The notes under the pieces: model-generated | Database searches by the model: none | The model's input: only the letters and a program-made list of their open reading frames with translations | What the model was told of the DNA's origin: nothing | NCBI GenBank assembly: GCA_934875375.1 | Contig: CAKXHL010000009.1 | Coordinates: forward strand, 1 to 64,000 | Direction: 5' to 3' | Origin: an uncultured bacterium | GTDB taxonomy: Bacteria; Bacillota; Clostridia; Oscillospirales; Ruminococcaceae | DNA length: 64,000 nucleotides | Part shown: positions 61,773-64,000 of the stretch, piece by piece | Layout: each line of letters starts with the position of its first letter | How positions within the stretch are numbered: the stretch's first letter is position 1 | Made by a program: the position numbers and the translations under genes

Positions 61773-61811
61773 AAAAATGGTCTTCACTCTTAGAGTGAAG
61801 ACCATTTTTTA
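61773..61811. terminator. Bidirectional terminator between MFS and cobA genes
   Basis: AAAAAATGGTCTTCACTCT / AGAGTGAAGACCATTTTTT with almost no loop. Confidence 0.92.
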
Positions 61812-61829
61812 TACTGAAATTTTTGATTT

Positions 61830-62363
61830 TTAATTTTCAATCCCCTCGCGGCTGGGAATACCGCTGTCATAAGGATGCTTGATAGGACGAATTTCGCTGA
61901 CATAATGTGCAAGCTCTATCAGCTCCGGTTTGGGGTCGCGGCCGGTTAGAATGACCTCTAGATGAGAAGGTTTCTTTTGAAGAAGCCGCACCAGAAGGTC
62001 CGTCGGAATTAGATTTAAATTGCAAGAAGCGATAGATTCGTCCAACACCAACAGATCAAAATTTTCTTGCTCTGCTTTGGAAAATACGGCCTTGAGTCTT
62101 TGGGTATGCTCGTTAGCAGTAGCTTGTTTCTGCTCTTCGGTCATAGTAAAAACAAATTGCCGCACAGGTTCGCCCGGATAAATGGTGAATGGGGTTGTTC
62201 CCATGAACTCACCTGAGTCGTAATCTTTTAAAAAAGAAGTCCAAAGACATTTGCGGCCACGCCCACAAGCTCGCACACAAAGGCCGACAGCCGCTGTTGT
62301 TTTTCCTTTGCCGTCGCCACAATAAATATGAATTAAACCGAATTTATTTTTTTTGGGTTCCAT
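61830..62363 (-). CDS. cobO: Corrinoid (cob(I)alamin) adenosyltransferase
   Basis: A 177-residue CobA/CobO/BtuR-type enzyme. Walker A is YCGDGKGKTTAAVGL near residue 15; later CGRGRKCLWTSFLKD, LLVLDESIASCNLNLI (Walker-B-like) and LEVILTGRDPKPELIELA are typical. It adds the 5'-deoxyadenosyl group to reduced corrinoid. The N-terminus lacks the extra helix of some CobA proteins. Its stop lies close to, and it is two bases downstream of, the P-loop gene, so the two are one operon. Coenzyme B12 would serve a B12-dependent mutase, which is not in this window. Confidence 0.9.
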   Translation of the reverse strand: MEPKKNKFGLIHIYCGDGKGKTTAAVGLCVRACGRGRKCLWTSFLKDYDSGEFMGTTPFTIYPGEPVRQFVFTMTEEQKQATANEHTQRLKAVFSKAEQENFDLLVLDESIASCNLNLIPTDLLVRLLQKKPSHLEVILTGRDPKPELIELAHYVSEIRPIKHPYDSGIPSREGIEN

Positions 62364-62365
62364 TT

Positions 62366-63295
62366 TTAGTCCTCCACGTGAATTCGGTTCAGATCGTTAG
62401 CGCGCAGTTCACCTTTGGAGCTAACAACCCCAACCAGGTAATGTTCTTTGGTAATAGGATCTTCCATAAATTCATGCAGCAAAGCAAAATTTTTAATGTC
62501 ACCAGTAGAGCCGATATGCATACGCGGCCCGGTGCAATGATAAATATCGTCGCCGATGGAAATATGCTTGTCATCTACGTATGAAATTGGCAAATCCATT
62601 TGAATCGCCGCTTTCGCATCCATTTCCAGTGCCATCAGGTCGATGTTAGGCTTTTCGTCGAATACCAGAATAAAACCATGCTTGACATCCCGGTGGGTAA
62701 ACCGGTTGATACCATGGGATTCTAAGATATGACCGCACAAGTCCTCTGCGGAATGGGCCATCTTTCGATCGTGGATGGTGTGGAATACACTATCAGCAAT
62801 GTCTTGAGGTTCAGGGCCGAACATATTAGGTCTGGTGACGATAATTTCGCTCCCCACTCCAATCAGCAGATGGGCATTGACACCAAGAATAGGGTAGATC
62901 AAATCAAAATGCTCCACTACAACTCTTTTCCCGGCATCGATTGCTTCCAGAATCGCATCTTTTAGCTGCCACATTTGGGTAAAAGCAGATTCAAAACGAA
63001 TATCCAAATGATAAGTATGAGGACTATAAAATGCGCCGGTATCCAGATGCAAAATAGGAAGAGGGCGAACATTTACGCCTTCATCGTCATTGGTCAGTTC
63101 TAGGCCGGGAAACATACCTTTGACCAGCATGCTCTTACCGGAACCGGCTTCTCCGATGATGCCGATAAGCTTATCGAACGGACTGAGGTACTGCTGTGCA
63201 ATTTGCATCCCCAGATCAGCCATTCTAGTTAGTCCACGGGGCGCAAAATAAACGCTGTATAAGTGACTTTGCTGCATACGTGCAGAATAAGGCAT
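62366..63295 (-). CDS. P-loop ATPase of the AtuA/DUF4387 cluster
   Basis: A 309-residue protein with one Walker A site GEAGSGKSMLVKGMFPGLE near residue 47 and a highly conserved look (MQQSHLYSVYFAPRGLTRM). It has no membrane segment. Databases I recall label relatives as alanine-tRNA-synthetase second-domain proteins, a name that does not describe a reaction. It follows DUF4387 on the minus strand and precedes the corrinoid adenosyltransferase by two bases. Function unknown; ATP or GTP binding is the only safe statement. Confidence 0.8.
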   Translation of the reverse strand: MPYSARMQQSHLYSVYFAPRGLTRMADLGMQIAQQYLSPFDKLIGIIGEAGSGKSMLVKGMFPGLELTNDDEGVNVRPLPILHLDTGAFYSPHTYHLDIRFESAFTQMWQLKDAILEAIDAGKRVVVEHFDLIYPILGVNAHLLIGVGSEIIVTRPNMFGPEPQDIADSVFHTIHDRKMAHSAEDLCGHILESHGINRFTHRDVKHGFILVFDEKPNIDLMALEMDAKAAIQMDLPISYVDDKHISIGDDIYHCTGPRMHIGSTGDIKNFALLHEFMEDPITKEHYLVGVVSSKGELRANDLNRIHVED

Positions 63296-63351
63296 AAAAA
63301 CCTCCTTTTTTCAGTTGATGATTCAGAAATGCCAAAATTTAAATTGTAACG

Positions 63352-63382
63352 AAAAAGGTGGGCAAACTGCCCACCTTTATTT
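63352..63382 (-). terminator. Terminator or attenuator between the DUF4387 and P-loop genes
   Basis: AAAGGTGGGCA / TGCCCACCTTT with a 3-base loop and TTTTT on the minus strand. Because it lies inside the cluster it may reduce downstream expression rather than end it. Confidence 0.75.
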
Positions 63383-63415
63383 TAGAGGCAAAAACAGATA
63401 ATGTCCAGCAATCTT

Positions 63416-63733
63416 TTAAATATCCAGCACAATGTCTAACAGCGGCGCATGTTGCTGTGCTCCGTATACATCGGTTTCGCCCAGGTTTCCAGAACAAATG
63501 GGGCGTTTGATGGTAACCTTGATAGATTTTGCAGGTTTGAATTCAATGATATTGATGATTTTATCCGGCGTAATTTTGTAAAGATCACAAATCAAATTTT
63601 CATTGATCGCTTTGGCGGCACAAACTTTTTCAAAATCTTCGAAGGTTTTGAACATAATGTCCAGCGTCAACTCATAAGGGCCGGAGTTTTTGCTGCGGAC
63701 AACATCAGTGATATCAGTCAGTTTGGTTTTCAT
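63416..63733 (-). CDS. DUF4387 protein
   Basis: A 105-residue protein that fits the DUF4387 pattern throughout: VVRSKNSGPYELTLDIMF, LYKITPDKIINIIEF, AKSIKVTIKRP and DVYGAQQHAPLLDIVL. It is regularly found after an AtuA-like (acyclic terpene utilisation/DUF1446) protein and probably forms a complex with it. The reaction is unknown. AAGGAGG overlaps the end of the AtuA-like gene; the ATG is at 63731-63733. Confidence 0.9.
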   Translation of the reverse strand: MKTKLTDITDVVRSKNSGPYELTLDIMFKTFEDFEKVCAAKAINENLICDLYKITPDKIINIIEFKPAKSIKVTIKRPICSGNLGETDVYGAQQHAPLLDIVLDI

Positions 63734-63748
63734 AGCAATCGCTCCTCC

Positions 63749-64000
63749 TTACAGTGTAACAATGTCAATCGGGAACAGGGAAGTAGGATCTTCTACTTCG
63801 ATGATATGATACATGCTGAATACATAAACGCGACCGGCGTGGAAATCGCTCGGAGAGAAGGGGAACGCCAGATTGCCAGCGGTAGCACGACGACCTTCGT
63901 AACCATAGTGCAGCATGGTGGAACGGGCAGAAGCGCAGATCGTATCTGCCTGCTCCTGTGTATCAGCTACAACCTCAATGACAATGCCTAATTCGTGCGG
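63749..64000 (-). CDS. AtuA-like protein, C-terminal part (window edge)
   Basis: An 83-codon C-terminal end that reads from the window edge: PHELGIVIEVVADTQEQADT, then ARSTMLHYGYEGRRATAGNL and AFPFSPSDFHAGRVYVF, stopping with TAA at 63749-63751. This is the end of an acyclic terpene utilisation AtuA/DUF1446-like protein, found next to DUF4387. Codons such as CGT, GCT and ATC dominate as in highly expressed genes. The N-terminus is outside the window. Confidence 0.8.
   Translation of the reverse strand, partial: PHELGIVIEVVADTQEQADTICASARSTMLHYGYEGRRATAGNLAFPFSPSDFHAGRVYVFSMYHIIEVEDPTSLFPIDIVTL

Noticed and set aside
1..64000. CRISPR arrays, rRNA genes or prophage modules
   Set aside because: No regularly spaced direct repeats, no rRNA sequence and no capsid, tail or terminase genes were seen.

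Overview
The window looks like a chromosomal stretch of a spore-forming, anaerobic, Gram-positive Clostridia-type bacterium, most like the Oscillospiraceae/Ruminococcaceae side. The pointers are strong AGGAGG ribosome binding sites, TTG and GTG starts, SpoIIM-like and Spo0A-like genes, T-box and M-box leaders, LexA/DinR-type SOS boxes, an aspS-gatCAB cluster and many Clostridia-type small domain families. The species is not identified.

Layout. 1-3660 is the right end of an integrative mobilizable element (MobC, MobP-type relaxase, TnpW-like protein, large serine recombinase); three of its four genes carry single-base frameshifts. 3.7-6 kb holds small accessory genes and a UroD-family protein. 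6.4-11.3 kb is the tRNA-dependent amidation operon aspS-gatC-gatA-gatB, followed by an exonuclease III gene. 13-16.2 kb is a sugar-amine cluster: a SIS protein, a GntR/UTRA regulator with a 17-bp palindrome over its -10 box, and a FrlB-like deglycase. 16.3-19.8 kb has proC, a cold-shock gene with a terminator-like hairpin in its leader, a broken XRE regulator, yebC, and a small membrane protein under two SOS boxes. 19.86-24.4 kb is the most unusual locus: a T-box with a CUC (leucine) specifier in front of an acyl-CoA synthetase, a zinc-ribbon/pseudokinase/PASTA membrane protein and a TIM-barrel isomerase.

24.5-25.3 kb is a decayed IS200-type element next to rpsF-ssb-rpsR, galU and a RING/zinc-ribbon membrane protein. 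28.9-31.4 kb has prfB without a programmed frameshift and a deleted, fused proB-proA remnant. 31.9-40 kb has SpoIIM-like, YesL-like and CmpB-like membrane proteins, citramalate synthase, a MarR-controlled heterodimeric ABC exporter and a 40-residue membrane protein. 40.2-46 kb has tRNA-Leu(GAG), whose anticodon matches the T-box specifier, a broken acetyltransferase, an ECF sigma/anti-sigma pair (anti-sigma broken) and a Ca-type P-ATPase. 46.2-52.4 kb has a Spo0A-like regulator without its phospho-acceptor, MerR, a uridine-kinase-like protein, MgtE with an M-box, and a broken lipoprotein. 52.4-57.3 kb has a BlaR/BlaI-type pair with a symmetric operator, a 60-nt near-perfect palindrome, a cysteine hydrolase and a peptidoglycan-binding protein. 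57.5-61.8 kb has nucleoside salvage (deoC, deoD), an HD protein, a broken acetyltransferase and an MFS transporter. 61.8-64 kb is a minus-strand cluster: an AtuA-like protein (cut by the window edge), DUF4387, a P-loop ATPase and a corrinoid adenosyltransferase.

Roughly a dozen genes are broken by stop codons, frameshifts or deletions. Nearly all are accessory; the translation and nucleotide genes are intact apart from proBA, so real decay is likelier than random sequencing error. Some breaks do sit in homopolymers and should be rechecked on reads.
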